DNA of 64,000 nt from Bacteroidales bacterium (GTDB lineage: Bacteria; Bacteroidota; Bacteroidia; Bacteroidales; F082): NCBI GenBank assembly GCA_024710405.1, contig JANJUV010000002.1, positions 310,001 through 374,000 of the forward strand, in the 5' to 3' direction. The position numbers were made by a program, and so were the translations under genes. The notes below the pieces were generated by a model. That model saw nothing but the letters and a program-made list of their open reading frames with translations. It searched no databases and was not told the origin of the DNA. Shown in pieces: positions 54,056-63,853 of this stretch. The number at the start of each line of letters is the position of its first letter. Within the stretch, counting starts at the first letter, position 1.

Positions 54056-55426
54056 TTATCTGTAAACGCGTGATGCTTTTGAAGGATTGTCGCCCTTGTT
54101 GCGTCCGAGGTAAGGCTGGATGCAGCGGAAGCCAACATAGCTCTTTGCGGTATCCTGATACTCGTAGGCACGGGTGGTAACCTGCAGGTAATAAGCAATA
54201 TCCTTCCAGGATCCGCCACGAACTACCTTGCGCTTCATTGCCGGCGGATCGTTTTCCTTGGCATTGTAAGTGTAGTTGGGGTTCATGTCCCAGGTAAAAT
54301 TATAGGATGAAGGATCAAACGCACTGTTGGTCCATTCAGCCACATTACCTGCCATATCATACAATCCCCAGTCGTTTGGAGGATAATGTCCTACAATAAC
54401 AGTACGCAAACCACCGTCAGCGATATAGTTGCCCCTCATTGGCTTGAAGTTGGCCAGGAAACAACCTTTTTCATTTCTGGTATATGGTCCACCCCATGGA
54501 TAAGGACTCATATGGTAGCCACCGCGTGCTGCCCATTCCCATTCGGCTTCGGTAGGCAGACGAAACTCAGCAAGTGCCACCTCGCCTTTTTTGCCTGACA
54601 GGAAGCTGTTGAGCAATTCGGTTCTCCACACACAGAAGGCACGGGCCTGGCTCCAGTTCACACCGACTACCGGATAATGGTCATAGGCCGGATGCCAGAA
54701 ATACTTTTCGGTCAGAGGATCATTGAATGAATAGGTGTAATCATGTATCCAGGCCAATGTGTCGGGATAAACATTGATCATCTCTTTACGCACATATACC
54801 GAACGGTCGGTAAGACCCTGCGGACGATTGGCCAATCCCGCATTACGGTAGTTTGCATCTGTGGAAAAATCTTTTCCGGCAGCAGCATGCAGATCAACCC
54901 AGTAATATTCGTAATTAAGTTTACGGGTATCAATTTCTTTCCTGCGGAAATACCTTTCGTGATCAGGGAGGTACATCTGCTCAAGAGCATCGCGAACATC
55001 CTGATCCTTGGAACTCCATTCAATTTCTGCTTTCCAGTTCAGATAGGGAGGATCATATACCTCGCCGGTCTTTTTGTTTTCCTCAATCAGGAACTCATCA
55101 GGCCTAACCTCACCCAAAATGGTTCTGGCGATCGAATCGCGCACCCAATAAACAAACTGCCTGTATTCGTTGTTTGTGATTTCGGTTTCATCCATAAAGA
55201 ATGCTGAAACGGAAATGGTTTTTGGTTGATGCAACTGGCTGAATGTTATGTCCTCGTCGCCTACACCCATTGTGTAGCTTCCCTGCGGAATGAATACCAT
55301 TCCATAGGGGTCAGGCTGGTAAAAAGGTTTTGACTTTTTGCGCACACCAACGAGTTCGCCATTGTTCGAACTGCTGCATCCGGTTACAACAAGCAGAACC
55401 AATAAGTAGAACAGTGCTTTTTTCAT
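54056..55426 (-). CDS. gldK: T9SS / gliding lipoprotein GldK (PorK)
   Basis: Outer-membrane lipoprotein of 456 residues that forms the periplasmic ring with GldN. Lipobox LLVVTGC (Cys17 lipidated). The body is a formylglycine-generating-enzyme-like (SUMF1) fold: GMVFIPQGSYTMGVGDED, AFFMDETEITNNEYRQFVYW, VVGVNWSQARAFCVWR, FRLPTEAEWEWAARGG and NVAEWTNSAFDP. It is catalytically repurposed in this system. It has its own upstream promoter and heads gldK-L-M-N. Confidence 0.97.
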   Translation of the reverse strand: MKKALFYLLVLLVVTGCSSSNNGELVGVRKKSKPFYQPDPYGMVFIPQGSYTMGVGDEDITFSQLHQPKTISVSAFFMDETEITNNEYRQFVYWVRDSIARTILGEVRPDEFLIEENKKTGEVYDPPYLNWKAEIEWSSKDQDVRDALEQMYLPDHERYFRRKEIDTRKLNYEYYWVDLHAAAGKDFSTDANYRNAGLANRPQGLTDRSVYVRKEMINVYPDTLAWIHDYTYSFNDPLTEKYFWHPAYDHYPVVGVNWSQARAFCVWRTELLNSFLSGKKGEVALAEFRLPTEAEWEWAARGGYHMSPYPWGGPYTRNEKGCFLANFKPMRGNYIADGGLRTVIVGHYPPNDWGLYDMAGNVAEWTNSAFDPSSYNFTWDMNPNYTYNAKENDPPAMKRKVVRGGSWKDIAYYLQVTTRAYEYQDTAKSYVGFRCIQPYLGRNKGDNPSKASRVYR

Positions 55427-55496
55427 CTTTGATCCTTAGTTTATTACAATTAATTAGACATGGATTTATACCATATCCTTCCACAAGAATTTTGGC

Positions 55497-55525
55497 CAAA
55501 ATTAAAAAAAATATGACTTAACAAA
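55497..55525 (-). promoter_or_regulatory. gldK promoter (-33 and -7 elements)
   Basis: On the minus strand TTTG (55522-55525) and TAATTTTG (55497-55504) are separated by 17 bases, a good Bacteroidota promoter. It lies in the porP-gldK gap, so gldK-N can be transcribed independently of porP. Confidence 0.6.
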
Positions 55526-55544
55526 CCCTTAACATTATTTTTCA

Positions 55545-56498
55545 TTACAAATATCGCGTGTTGCGGTAACTTCTGGTCATTCGTTCGCCCTTCACCTTGA
55601 AACAATACCCAAGACTAATTTCATGCGACCCGGGTATACTGACACCTAAAGTGTTTATATCGTATGCATACCCTATGCGAAAATCTTTCAGCAAAAGGCC
55701 AACCATAATACCGACAGATTCCTGCAACCTGTAATTAACGCCCGCAAGGAACCTATTATTGTACATCACGTTTGTGGATAACTGCACCTGGGCAACCGAA
55801 CGGTTGAGCATAACATTGACCGAAGGTCTTATCTCATACATTGGATTGTTAGGCAATTGCCACATATAACCTCCTGAAACATGAATTGTCCGGTCCGACA
55901 CAAAACTTCCGCTTGTATTGTCGCTTGTAAATGTCTTTCCTTTTGACTCCAAAACATTAGTTGAAGATACTCCCAGAAAATATCTTTCATCTACCTGCCA
56001 GAACAATCCTAAATTAAGGTCAAATAACATGTCATTAAAAGTACCTGAACCTAAAACAGGGTCGTTTGAAGGGACAAACTTACTGAAATCTGATCCCCAG
56101 TTCAGAAAGTTGACTGCAGCTCCGATTCCAAGTGTTCCGGCACCAAGGTCAAGATGATAGGCATAACCGACCTGAACGCCAATTCTGTTGTAAAAACCTA
56201 TCCTGTCCTGTACAATTGATCCGCCGATTCCTCCCCGCAGCAACCGAACAGGCGAATCAACGGTAAGCAAAAGCTCTTCAGGAGCAACCTTGTTGCCATC
56301 ATTATCTTTAAAACCGGCCCATTGCTGCCTGATGATACCATTCAGGCATATGCCCTCACCCATTCCTGCAAAACCCGGATTGATATACATATTTGTGTAG
56401 GGATGATGCGAAAAAACCGGTGCCATCTGACTCCACGACGTAAGGCCGGAAATCATAAGGATCAACAGTATTACTATTCGTTTTTGCTTCTTTACCAT
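55545..56498 (-). CDS. porP: PorP/SprF family T9SS outer-membrane protein
   Basis: Protein of 317 residues with a signal peptide ending near SGLTSWSQ. It carries PVFSHHPYTNMYINPGFAGMGEGICLNGIIRQQWAGF, the hallmark opening of PorP/SprF proteins (key residues NPGFAG and QW.GF). The rest is barrel-like, with VQVGYAYHLDLGAGTLGIGAAVNF and INTLGVSIPGSHEISLGYCF. It is thought to anchor or help to deliver cargo at the outer membrane. It lies upstream of gldK, as in Porphyromonas porPKLMN. Confidence 0.93.
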   Translation of the reverse strand: MVKKQKRIVILLILMISGLTSWSQMAPVFSHHPYTNMYINPGFAGMGEGICLNGIIRQQWAGFKDNDGNKVAPEELLLTVDSPVRLLRGGIGGSIVQDRIGFYNRIGVQVGYAYHLDLGAGTLGIGAAVNFLNWGSDFSKFVPSNDPVLGSGTFNDMLFDLNLGLFWQVDERYFLGVSSTNVLESKGKTFTSDNTSGSFVSDRTIHVSGGYMWQLPNNPMYEIRPSVNVMLNRSVAQVQLSTNVMYNNRFLAGVNYRLQESVGIMVGLLLKDFRIGYAYDINTLGVSIPGSHEISLGYCFKVKGERMTRSYRNTRYL

Positions 56499-56673
56499 TT
56501 AGGTTCTGGTCGCTTCTTTCGGACTGCTAAAGTAAACTTATTTTTTAAACAGATAGATACGCATACTTTTCAAATGATGCTTTCATTACTTATCGGTTCA
56601 ATAAACTCTTTGAACAAAAGATTATTGTCCTGTCCTTTGCGTGCAAAAATCAACCAGGCTGGTCGAAATCGAT

Positions 56674-56681
56674 TATTTTTG
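56674..56681 (+). promoter_or_regulatory. -7 promoter box of the first yitT-like gene
   Basis: TATTTTTG matches TAnnTTTG, 34 bases before the ATG at 56715. The -33 position has no TTTG at usual spacing. Confidence 0.45.
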
Positions 56682-56714
56682 CACAGCCTAACAATTATCA
56701 ACATATCCTTTAAT

Positions 56715-57608
56715 ATGGCTTTTATACAAAAAGACAAGGTTTTCTCGAAGAAATGGCTGATCAATTATACCCTGATCGTCATTGGATCATTTATTCTGGC
56801 GGCCGGATTTGTGTTATTCATCACGCCTTATAAAATTGTTCCCGGAGGTGTATATGGCATTGCCATCGTGATTCACTATCTGTTTCATACTCCTGTCGGA
56901 TTAACGGCACTGTCGATGGATATCCCGCTTACTTTGATCGGAATCAGAATTTTGGGGCCAAGATTCGGCTATAAAACAGTGGTTGGTTTTTTACTCACGG
57001 CCTTTTTCGTTGATGGTATTACTTATTTTTATGGCAGCGAACCACTGGTTGAGAACGAACCGCTGCTTTCGTCGATTTTCGGAGGGGTCTTTCTGGGACT
57101 GGGTCTGGGCCTTATTTTCAAAGCGAAAGCTACCTCAGGCGGAACTGACATTATCGCCATGATCATCAGTAAATACACAAAATTGCCTGTTGGACAACTT
57201 CTTATCTATGTCGATTCTGTGATCGTTCTGGTTGGTCTGCTCGTTTTTCAGGATTGGAAGATTCCGCTTTACTCCCTTATCGTCATATTTATAACAGGCA
57301 GGGTTATTGACACTATACTACAAGGTGTAAATTATGACAAAACACTGTTCATTATTTCTGAAAAACATCAGGAGATCCGCGATAAGATCATCAATGACCT
57401 GAACAGAGGAGGCACGTACATTCAGGGTAACGGGATGTATAACGGTACTGAGAAAACCATCATCTTTACTGTGGTTAACCGTCGTGAAATGGCCATGCTT
57501 CAGGAGTTCATTCATCAGATAGATCCTCGGGCTTTTGTCACCGTTATCAATGCAAACGAAATACTTGGAGAAGGCTTCAAGTCACTGCACGACAAAGTAT
57601 CATCCTGA
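56715..57608 (+). CDS. YitT family membrane protein (copy 1)
   Basis: Integral membrane protein of 297 residues from the ATG at 56715; the open frame extends far upstream, but a promoter box lies just before this ATG. Five or so membrane helices are followed by a C-terminal DUF2179 domain (GGTYIQGNGMYNGTEKTIIFTVV and FVTVINANEILGEGF). The helix SGGTDIIAMIISKY is conserved. Substrate and transport direction are unknown. A paralogue follows four bases later. Confidence 0.88.
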   Translation: MAFIQKDKVFSKKWLINYTLIVIGSFILAAGFVLFITPYKIVPGGVYGIAIVIHYLFHTPVGLTALSMDIPLTLIGIRILGPRFGYKTVVGFLLTAFFVDGITYFYGSEPLVENEPLLSSIFGGVFLGLGLGLIFKAKATSGGTDIIAMIISKYTKLPVGQLLIYVDSVIVLVGLLVFQDWKIPLYSLIVIFITGRVIDTILQGVNYDKTLFIISEKHQEIRDKIINDLNRGGTYIQGNGMYNGTEKTIIFTVVNRREMAMLQEFIHQIDPRAFVTVINANEILGEGFKSLHDKVSS

Positions 57609-57612
57609 TCAG

Positions 57613-58509
57613 ATGGGTTTCATAGTACGATACAGGTTTTTATCTGCCCGCTGGTTCAAGGCCTATTCGCTTATTTTCGCAGGTGCATTGCTGATTGCGT
57701 CAGGTTATGTGTTGTTTATTACACCTCATAGAATTGTACCGGGTGGCATTTACGGCATTTCGATCGTGCTGCACCATACATTCGGCACTCCTGTTGGTCT
57801 GGTTGCACTTGCGTTTAACATACCTCTGACTATTCTCGGCATTAAGGTGCTGGGGCCCAGATTCGGTGCTAAAACAGTAACAGGCTTTTTCCTGACTTCT
57901 GGATTTATCGATGGCATGAGCTGGCTGCTTCGTAATACACAGATAAAGATTGATGACCCTTTGCTCGCGTCAATTTACGGAGGTGCTGTTATCGGTCTGG
58001 GTGTAGGATTTCTGTTCAGGGCCAAGGCCACTTGCGGTGGCACCGATGTAATGGCCATGATGTTAGGAAAATGGACCCGATGGCCTCTTGGAAGATTGAT
58101 GATGATGGTTGATTCAGTAATAGTCGTGTTTGGAACATTGATTTTTGGTGACTGGAAAACGCCGATGTACTCGCTTGTTGCCATTTTTTTCATGGGCAAA
58201 GTCATCGACCTGGTTTTGCAGGGAATTAGCTATGAAAAAGTGGTACTTGTGATTTCGGACCGTTTCGAAGACATAGGCAGCATCATAGTGAAACGTTTGA
58301 ACCGAGGCGCAACGCTTATTCAGGGCGAAGGAATGTTCAACAGAAAAACCCGAAAACTAATATTTGTTGTTCTAAACCGTCGCGAATTGCTCATGCTTCA
58401 GGAGTCAATTAATGAAATTGACAAGAAAGCATTTATGATCGTTATGAATGCAGATGAAATACTTGGAAGAGGCTTCAGGTCGCTGCACGATAAGGTTTCA
58501 GACGACTGA
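57613..58509 (+). CDS. YitT family membrane protein (copy 2)
   Basis: Protein of 298 residues, collinear with the upstream YitT protein: the same ITPHRIVPGGIYGISIVLHH against ITPYKIVPGGVYGIAIVIHY opening, the same CGGTDVMAMMLGKWT segment and the same C-terminal DUF2179 domain with VMNADEILGRGFRSLHDKVS. The start is the ATG at 57613, four bases after the preceding stop, so the two are one transcript. Tandem duplication is clear, and the two may form a heteromer. It converges on the rseP-like gene with two bases between stops. Confidence 0.88.
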   Translation: MGFIVRYRFLSARWFKAYSLIFAGALLIASGYVLFITPHRIVPGGIYGISIVLHHTFGTPVGLVALAFNIPLTILGIKVLGPRFGAKTVTGFFLTSGFIDGMSWLLRNTQIKIDDPLLASIYGGAVIGLGVGFLFRAKATCGGTDVMAMMLGKWTRWPLGRLMMMVDSVIVVFGTLIFGDWKTPMYSLVAIFFMGKVIDLVLQGISYEKVVLVISDRFEDIGSIIVKRLNRGATLIQGEGMFNRKTRKLIFVVLNRRELLMLQESINEIDKKAFMIVMNADEILGRGFRSLHDKVSDD

Positions 58510-58511
58510 AT

Positions 58512-59840
58512 CTACCTGAACAGCTTGACAATATCATTGCCATTGGCAAAAATCAGCAGTCCAAACAAGAGCACCATACCTGCTATCTGAGCATATTCCA
58601 TAAACTTATCCCCCGGTTTACGACGAGTGATAATCTCGTATCCGAGAAACATTACATGACCGCCGTCAAGTGCCGGTATCGGCAAGAGATTGAGCACGGC
58701 AAGCATGATGCTTAGGAAAGCAGTCAGTCGCCAGAAACTCTCCCAGTGCCATTCGGAAGGAAATATACTTCCGATGGTAATAAAACCGCCTACACTTTCA
58801 TATGCCTTCACTTCGGGCGAAAAGATCAGCCTCAGTTGCTTCAGATAACCACCTATACCATCAATAGTCTTTACCATACCTGCCGGGATAGCTTCAATAA
58901 ACGAGAAACTCTTTTCGTTTAGTTCGAAAAAAGCATCCATTTTTTGGTTCGCCATAACACCAATGTAACCTTCATTGGAAACAGTAACAGGAATGTCGAG
59001 TGAATCAGTGCCGCGTTTGATGTTTATCGCAACTTGCTGCCCTTTATATTTTTGGATATCCTCCCTTATGTCAGGAAAGAAAATCAACAGATTTCCGTTG
59101 ACTCCTAAAATCGTATCCCCGACAAGCAGACCTGCATCCCGGGCCGGACTTTGCTCGGCAAAGGACTGAACCACAAAAGGAATCCTGACAGAAAGGAAAT
59201 AGGGCGATTGATGCTTGACCAATTTTCCAATGGCACCTTCGGGCAGGTTGAGGTTAAGCAACTGACCATTTCTATTCACCTGAACCGTTTTGGCCTCTTC
59301 GAGTATCATCACAAGGGGTATTCTGTGAAACTCTTCTACCGATTTGCCATCAACAGAAATGATCTTGTCACCATTGCGGAGACCAAAATCCCGGGCCAGG
59401 CTATCGGCAACGATACCATATTTGTTAGCCTCACTGGTTGGCAGATACTGTTCACCATAAACTGACAGCATACCAATATAAATAACGAACGCAAGAATAA
59501 CGTTCATCGTGACACCACCAAGCATAATGATCAGGCGCTGCCATGCAGGCTTCGACCTGAACTCCCAGGGCTGAGGCGGCTGGCTCATCTGTTCCTTATC
59601 CATGCTTTCGTCAATCATGCCCGAAATCTTCACATAACCACCCAATGGAAGCCAGCCTAATCCGTATTCCGTTTCACCAACCCTGAATTTGAAGATCGAA
59701 AACCACGGATTGAAAAAAAGGTAAAATTTTTCGACACGTGTACGAAAAATCCTGGCAGCAAGATAATGACCAAACTCGTGCACTATAACAAGAATCGAAA
59801 GGCTGAGCAACAACTGAAGTACTTTGATTAATATTTCCAT
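58512..59840 (-). CDS. rseP: RseP-type site-2 protease (M50)
   Basis: Intramembrane zinc metalloprotease of 442 residues. HEFGH at 21-25 in the first membrane helix holds two zinc ligands and the catalytic glutamate, and NLLPIPALDGGHV near the end holds the third ligand. Two PDZ-like domains lie between (DKIISVDGKSVEEF and GDTILGVNGN). In relatives it cleaves anti-sigma factors after stress and cuts remnant signal peptides. Its substrate here is not visible. A DUF4296-like or anti-sigma gene is not adjacent. Confidence 0.93.
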   Translation of the reverse strand: MEILIKVLQLLLSLSILVIVHEFGHYLAARIFRTRVEKFYLFFNPWFSIFKFRVGETEYGLGWLPLGGYVKISGMIDESMDKEQMSQPPQPWEFRSKPAWQRLIIMLGGVTMNVILAFVIYIGMLSVYGEQYLPTSEANKYGIVADSLARDFGLRNGDKIISVDGKSVEEFHRIPLVMILEEAKTVQVNRNGQLLNLNLPEGAIGKLVKHQSPYFLSVRIPFVVQSFAEQSPARDAGLLVGDTILGVNGNLLIFFPDIREDIQKYKGQQVAINIKRGTDSLDIPVTVSNEGYIGVMANQKMDAFFELNEKSFSFIEAIPAGMVKTIDGIGGYLKQLRLIFSPEVKAYESVGGFITIGSIFPSEWHWESFWRLTAFLSIMLAVLNLLPIPALDGGHVMFLGYEIITRRKPGDKFMEYAQIAGMVLLFGLLIFANGNDIVKLFR

Positions 59841-59960
59841 AAGTAATTAATAAACCATTGAGGGGGCAAAAAGTTGCCGGTTAACGTTAAATATAAGCTT
59901 TAAAAATGGGTGCAAGAATACACAATTTTCCAAGATCAAGATCTGTTGAGTAAAAACGAT

Positions 59961-60842
59961 TCAAAATGAAATATATACCTCAGGGTCAACAGGTGAACCG
60001 TTAAGCCAGAGTTCAAAATGCAGGTGTGGCCCGGTAGATAGTTCGCCTGTTTCACCGATAATAGCCACTGCTTCACCGGCCCTGACCAGATCACCTTCAT
60101 TTTTTAACAGCACCGAGTTGTGTTTGTATACTGAGAATAAATTGGCGCTGTGCATGATACCTATTACATAGCCCTTATCTATTGTCCAGTCGGCAAACAC
60201 AACCGTTCCATCAAGTGTTGATTTAATGGCCTCATTTCTTCTGGCAACGATGTCTACCCCGTAATGCTTCTGAACAGGGCTGAATTTATTGGTAACAGTG
60301 CCTTTGAGGGGAACGAAAAAGTTCTGGATCGGTTTGCGTATCCGTAGATTTTCAGGTGGACTGTATCCCTCTGTTACCAGATTAAATTCAGCACTTTCGA
60401 ATTCTAGTCGCAGCAAACTGTCCTGCACTGACTTACGCAGTCTGATGGTGTCGTAGGCCGAAGATGGCAAACCTGATGATGCATTTGCCGTAAAATCTTC
60501 AGTTTCTTCATATCCATCGATAATACGGCGAATATTGGACAAAAACACTTCTTTCTGATAAAACACCTGTGCGAGTGAATCGGCTGTGCGGTCAAGTTCA
60601 ATTACCCTGCGCGTAAGGCTCACATCGGTGTAGCCCGGAATGTATTCACGCAATGGTGTGAACGCAATGATGTACGTTGTGATGAAGATCAAAAAAACAG
60701 ACAGACTCACTATAGCTACAAACACATTCATCCGGCTCAGCCGGAAACTGATTTTCTCCTCGTAGGTCTCGTCATGCAGAATAACCAGGCGATATTTATG
60801 CCTCAGTTTTCTGTACCATTTTTCCTTTGATTTATCGGCCAT
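59961..60842 (-). CDS. M23 metallopeptidase, cell-wall
   Basis: Membrane-anchored peptidoglycan endopeptidase of 293 residues from the ATG at 60842. A short basic cytosolic part is followed by one membrane helix (VFVAIVSLSVFLIFITTYI, about 39-57) and a short coiled stretch. The LytM/M23 domain holds HYGVDIVARR (zinc His and Asp) and HLHFELWLNG (HxH), so the catalytic residues are complete. The YSVYKHNSVLL-like motif is also present. It acts in the periplasm. The gene is divergent from sprE and the bactofilin. Confidence 0.9.
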   Translation of the reverse strand: MADKSKEKWYRKLRHKYRLVILHDETYEEKISFRLSRMNVFVAIVSLSVFLIFITTYIIAFTPLREYIPGYTDVSLTRRVIELDRTADSLAQVFYQKEVFLSNIRRIIDGYEETEDFTANASSGLPSSAYDTIRLRKSVQDSLLRLEFESAEFNLVTEGYSPPENLRIRKPIQNFFVPLKGTVTNKFSPVQKHYGVDIVARRNEAIKSTLDGTVVFADWTIDKGYVIGIMHSANLFSVYKHNSVLLKNEGDLVRAGEAVAIIGETGELSTGPHLHFELWLNGSPVDPEVYISF

Positions 60843-61059
60843 AATCAATGCGAACGGGCAAAAATACACGAAATTATGCCAGTAACTGAAGCAGGCTTCA
60901 ATATTTAGGTTCTTTTAACGTATTCTTTGTGTGTTTAGTGATACAATATATACAATGTTCAACAGCCAATGACAGACGTAAACAAAAAACAACCTGCACT
61001 ATGGTTTGTAAACAGACGACTAAATGGTTTTTAATTGTAATTCAGGCTTCATTTTTGCT

Positions 61060-61067
61060 TAATTTTG
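61060..61067 (+). promoter_or_regulatory. -7 promoter box of sprE/porW
   Basis: TAATTTTG matches TAnnTTTG, with TTG at 61035-61037 about 22 bases upstream. The transcript would begin near 61075, which rules out the TTG start at 61065 and supports ATG 61146. Confidence 0.5.
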
Positions 61068-61145
61068 CCTTCCGGCACATGCTATACAAGTTTGCGTAGA
61101 CGTTGGTTGCCTTTTGGATATACTAAAAAACATGGAACAGAGTTA

Positions 61146-63821
61146 ATGGTTCAAAAACTTACTGCATTGATTTTTCGTTTCAGATTTGCTTCAGCCATAA
61201 TATTGATTTTTATAATAGTATCCGGTTGTTCCACCAAGAAGAACACCTGGAGCAGGCGGACATACCATAACCTGACGAGTCATTACAATGTGTATTGGAA
61301 TGGCAATGAAAGCCTCAAAACCGGAGTTGCAGAGTTGCGCAAAAACGCCGTGGATGATTACAGCAAAGTGCTTCCTGTTTTTTATTACGGCAGCAAAGCT
61401 GATGCGCAGCGGCAGTATCCGGCCATGGACAGAGCGATACAAAAGGCCTCGATAGGTGTTCAGCGCCATTCGATGGTTTTTGGAGGCAAAGAACAAGTTC
61501 GGTGGATCGATGACAGCTACCTGCTCATGGGTAAAGCCTATTATTACAAGCAGGACTTCATAAGTGCGAGGCGCACATTTGAATTTGTTTCACGCAATTA
61601 TTCATACAATAGCATATCGCACACGGCAGACCTGTGGCTGGCCAGAACCTATGCAGATCTGGGCCAGTTTGAAAAATCAATTGCTATTCTGAATGCCCTG
61701 GAGGCACGCAAGTCCCAAATGATGCTGCCAAAAGAAGTGAATGAGTATCTTCCGCTTGTATTTGCTCACTATCACATATCGATGGGACGCTATCCCAGCG
61801 CTCTTCCCTACCTGAAACAAGGCATCAACACTTCGAAAGACAGGCTGCTGAAAACACGCCTGATGTTCATTAGTGGCCAGATTTATGATTTAACCAATGA
61901 GCGCCAGAAATCGCTCGAGATGTATCAAGAAGTTATCAGAAGAAACCCACCTTACGAAATGGCATTTGAAGCCAGGATCAACCTTGCCACAGCCTACGAT
62001 GCCTCATCGGGCGATAGCCGGCAAATTGTAAAGGTGTTGCAGAAGATGCTAAAGGACGATAAGAATGTTGATTTTCAGGATAAAATATATTATGCACTTG
62101 CTAAAGTTGCTGAAAAAGACAACAATGATACGCTTGCAATGCATTATCTGGCCCGTTCAGTTCAGGTTAGCCTAAAAAACAACACACAAAAAGCCACATC
62201 AGCCCTCAAGCTGGCAAATATGTATTTCGACCGGTTTGTATATGTACCTTCACAGGCATATTACGATACCGCCGTACAGGCACTTCCTTCAAACTACCCT
62301 GGATTCGACAGCATCAAGCAGCGTGCAACCGTTTTGGGCGATCTGGTGCAAAACCTAAGCTTAATTCAGGAACAGGACAGCCTTTTGCGGCTGGCAGTTA
62401 TGGATTCAACTTCACTTTATGCAATAATTGACGGTCTGATTGAAGATTTTGAAAGAGAGGAAGAGGAAAAACTTGAAAACGAAACGCGGGAAGAAATGAT
62501 GCGTCAGAATTCCGGATTCGCTGATCAGCGTGGAGGCGATCGTGGAGGAGGCGGAGGAGTCGGCCAATCGGCAGAATGGTATTTTTATAATCCCAATACA
62601 CTTAGTTTCGGCTACTCCGAATTTCTCAGAAAATGGGGAAGAAGACGACTCGAAGATAACTGGCGTATCAGCGACAAGAGATCGATCAGTTTTGATGACG
62701 GGATGACAACTGTAGCTTTGGACGAGAAAAAAGAAGACGGCACATCAGACACAACAAAAGTCAAGCTTACACCCATGAACCGCGGTTATTATCTCGCCAA
62801 TATTCCCTTTGAACCGGAGCAGAAGCAGATTAGCAACGACATGATCATGGAATCACTGAATAACGTGGGATATATATATAAAGAAGAGCTCAATGACCTC
62901 GACAGGTCAAGAGAATCGTACAAGAAACTCGACCAGAGATACCCCGGAAATCCGTACACTGTTAACTCATGGTATGCCCTGTATAAGATTGCTCAGGCAA
63001 AACTAGACGCAGATGAAGAAGAGTATTACAGGAATCTGATCATTAATAATTATCCTGATACTGATTATGCCCGTATAATTATTGACCCCGAGTTTTATAA
63101 AAAATCAGGTTCAATGCGTCAGGAAGCAATGGCTTTTTATGAGCAAACATTAAAAGCTTATCAGAGCGAACAATTTTTCAGGGTGTTGATGAATGCCAAC
63201 AGGGCAAGGGAGTTGTATGCCGAAGACACTGCATTGATGCCTCGGTTCGATTTTATGAGGGCAGTATCTATCGGAAAACTTGAGGTGCTTGATTCAATGG
63301 CTGTCGCACTCAACGAACTGGTGCTGAAATACCAGCAAAGTCCGGTTACACCATTGGCAGTTGATATACTCAGGCAACTGAGCACACAATATCAGGTAAG
63401 GGTTGAAATTCCTGAAGAGATGCGCAATCCCGCACTGGATCAGCCAAAATCACCCTACATTTTTGAGGCAAGCGCGCAACATATGATAATGATTATAACA
63501 CAGGCCAACTATGTGAAAACCGATCCGTTGAAAGTACGCGTTTCCGACTTCAATACACGGTTTTTCAGTCTGGGAAATCTCACCATCAAAAACCTGATGC
63601 TTGATAATTCACGTTCACTTATTACTGTTGGCAATTTCGCAAGTGCTTCCGAAGCTACCGATTACTTTGAAACTTTAGCCGGAAACGATTATGTTTTTGG
63701 AAACATCAACCGGACGGATTACGAAGTGTTTCCTGTTTCAATGGCTAATTATCCCGTTTTTTACCGCGAAAAGGATGTTGAGCAGTACAGAAAATTCTGG
63801 CAAAATTCATATTCAAAATAG
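61146..63821 (+). CDS. sprE: T9SS-associated TPR lipoprotein, SprE/PorW family
   Basis: Lipoprotein of 891 residues from the ATG at 61146. The lipobox is FIIVSGC (Cys28 lipidated), followed by STKKNTWSRRTYHNLTSHYNVYWN, the opening that I associate with SprE/PorW. Several tetratricopeptide repeats cover about 120-330 (DSYLLMGKAYYYKQDFISARRTFEFV). A Glu-rich helix and a Gly-rich spacer (about 440-475) come next, then further helical repeats. PorW links the T9SS ring to the translocon in relatives. A bactofilin gene begins 32 bases downstream. Confidence 0.85.
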   Translation: MVQKLTALIFRFRFASAIILIFIIVSGCSTKKNTWSRRTYHNLTSHYNVYWNGNESLKTGVAELRKNAVDDYSKVLPVFYYGSKADAQRQYPAMDRAIQKASIGVQRHSMVFGGKEQVRWIDDSYLLMGKAYYYKQDFISARRTFEFVSRNYSYNSISHTADLWLARTYADLGQFEKSIAILNALEARKSQMMLPKEVNEYLPLVFAHYHISMGRYPSALPYLKQGINTSKDRLLKTRLMFISGQIYDLTNERQKSLEMYQEVIRRNPPYEMAFEARINLATAYDASSGDSRQIVKVLQKMLKDDKNVDFQDKIYYALAKVAEKDNNDTLAMHYLARSVQVSLKNNTQKATSALKLANMYFDRFVYVPSQAYYDTAVQALPSNYPGFDSIKQRATVLGDLVQNLSLIQEQDSLLRLAVMDSTSLYAIIDGLIEDFEREEEEKLENETREEMMRQNSGFADQRGGDRGGGGGVGQSAEWYFYNPNTLSFGYSEFLRKWGRRRLEDNWRISDKRSISFDDGMTTVALDEKKEDGTSDTTKVKLTPMNRGYYLANIPFEPEQKQISNDMIMESLNNVGYIYKEELNDLDRSRESYKKLDQRYPGNPYTVNSWYALYKIAQAKLDADEEEYYRNLIINNYPDTDYARIIIDPEFYKKSGSMRQEAMAFYEQTLKAYQSEQFFRVLMNANRARELYAEDTALMPRFDFMRAVSIGKLEVLDSMAVALNELVLKYQQSPVTPLAVDILRQLSTQYQVRVEIPEEMRNPALDQPKSPYIFEASAQHMIMIITQANYVKTDPLKVRVSDFNTRFFSLGNLTIKNLMLDNSRSLITVGNFASASEATDYFETLAGNDYVFGNINRTDYEVFPVSMANYPVFYREKDVEQYRKFWQNSYSK

Positions 63822-63853
63822 TTCTTATTTTTACCACCAAAACCAGTAAAACC

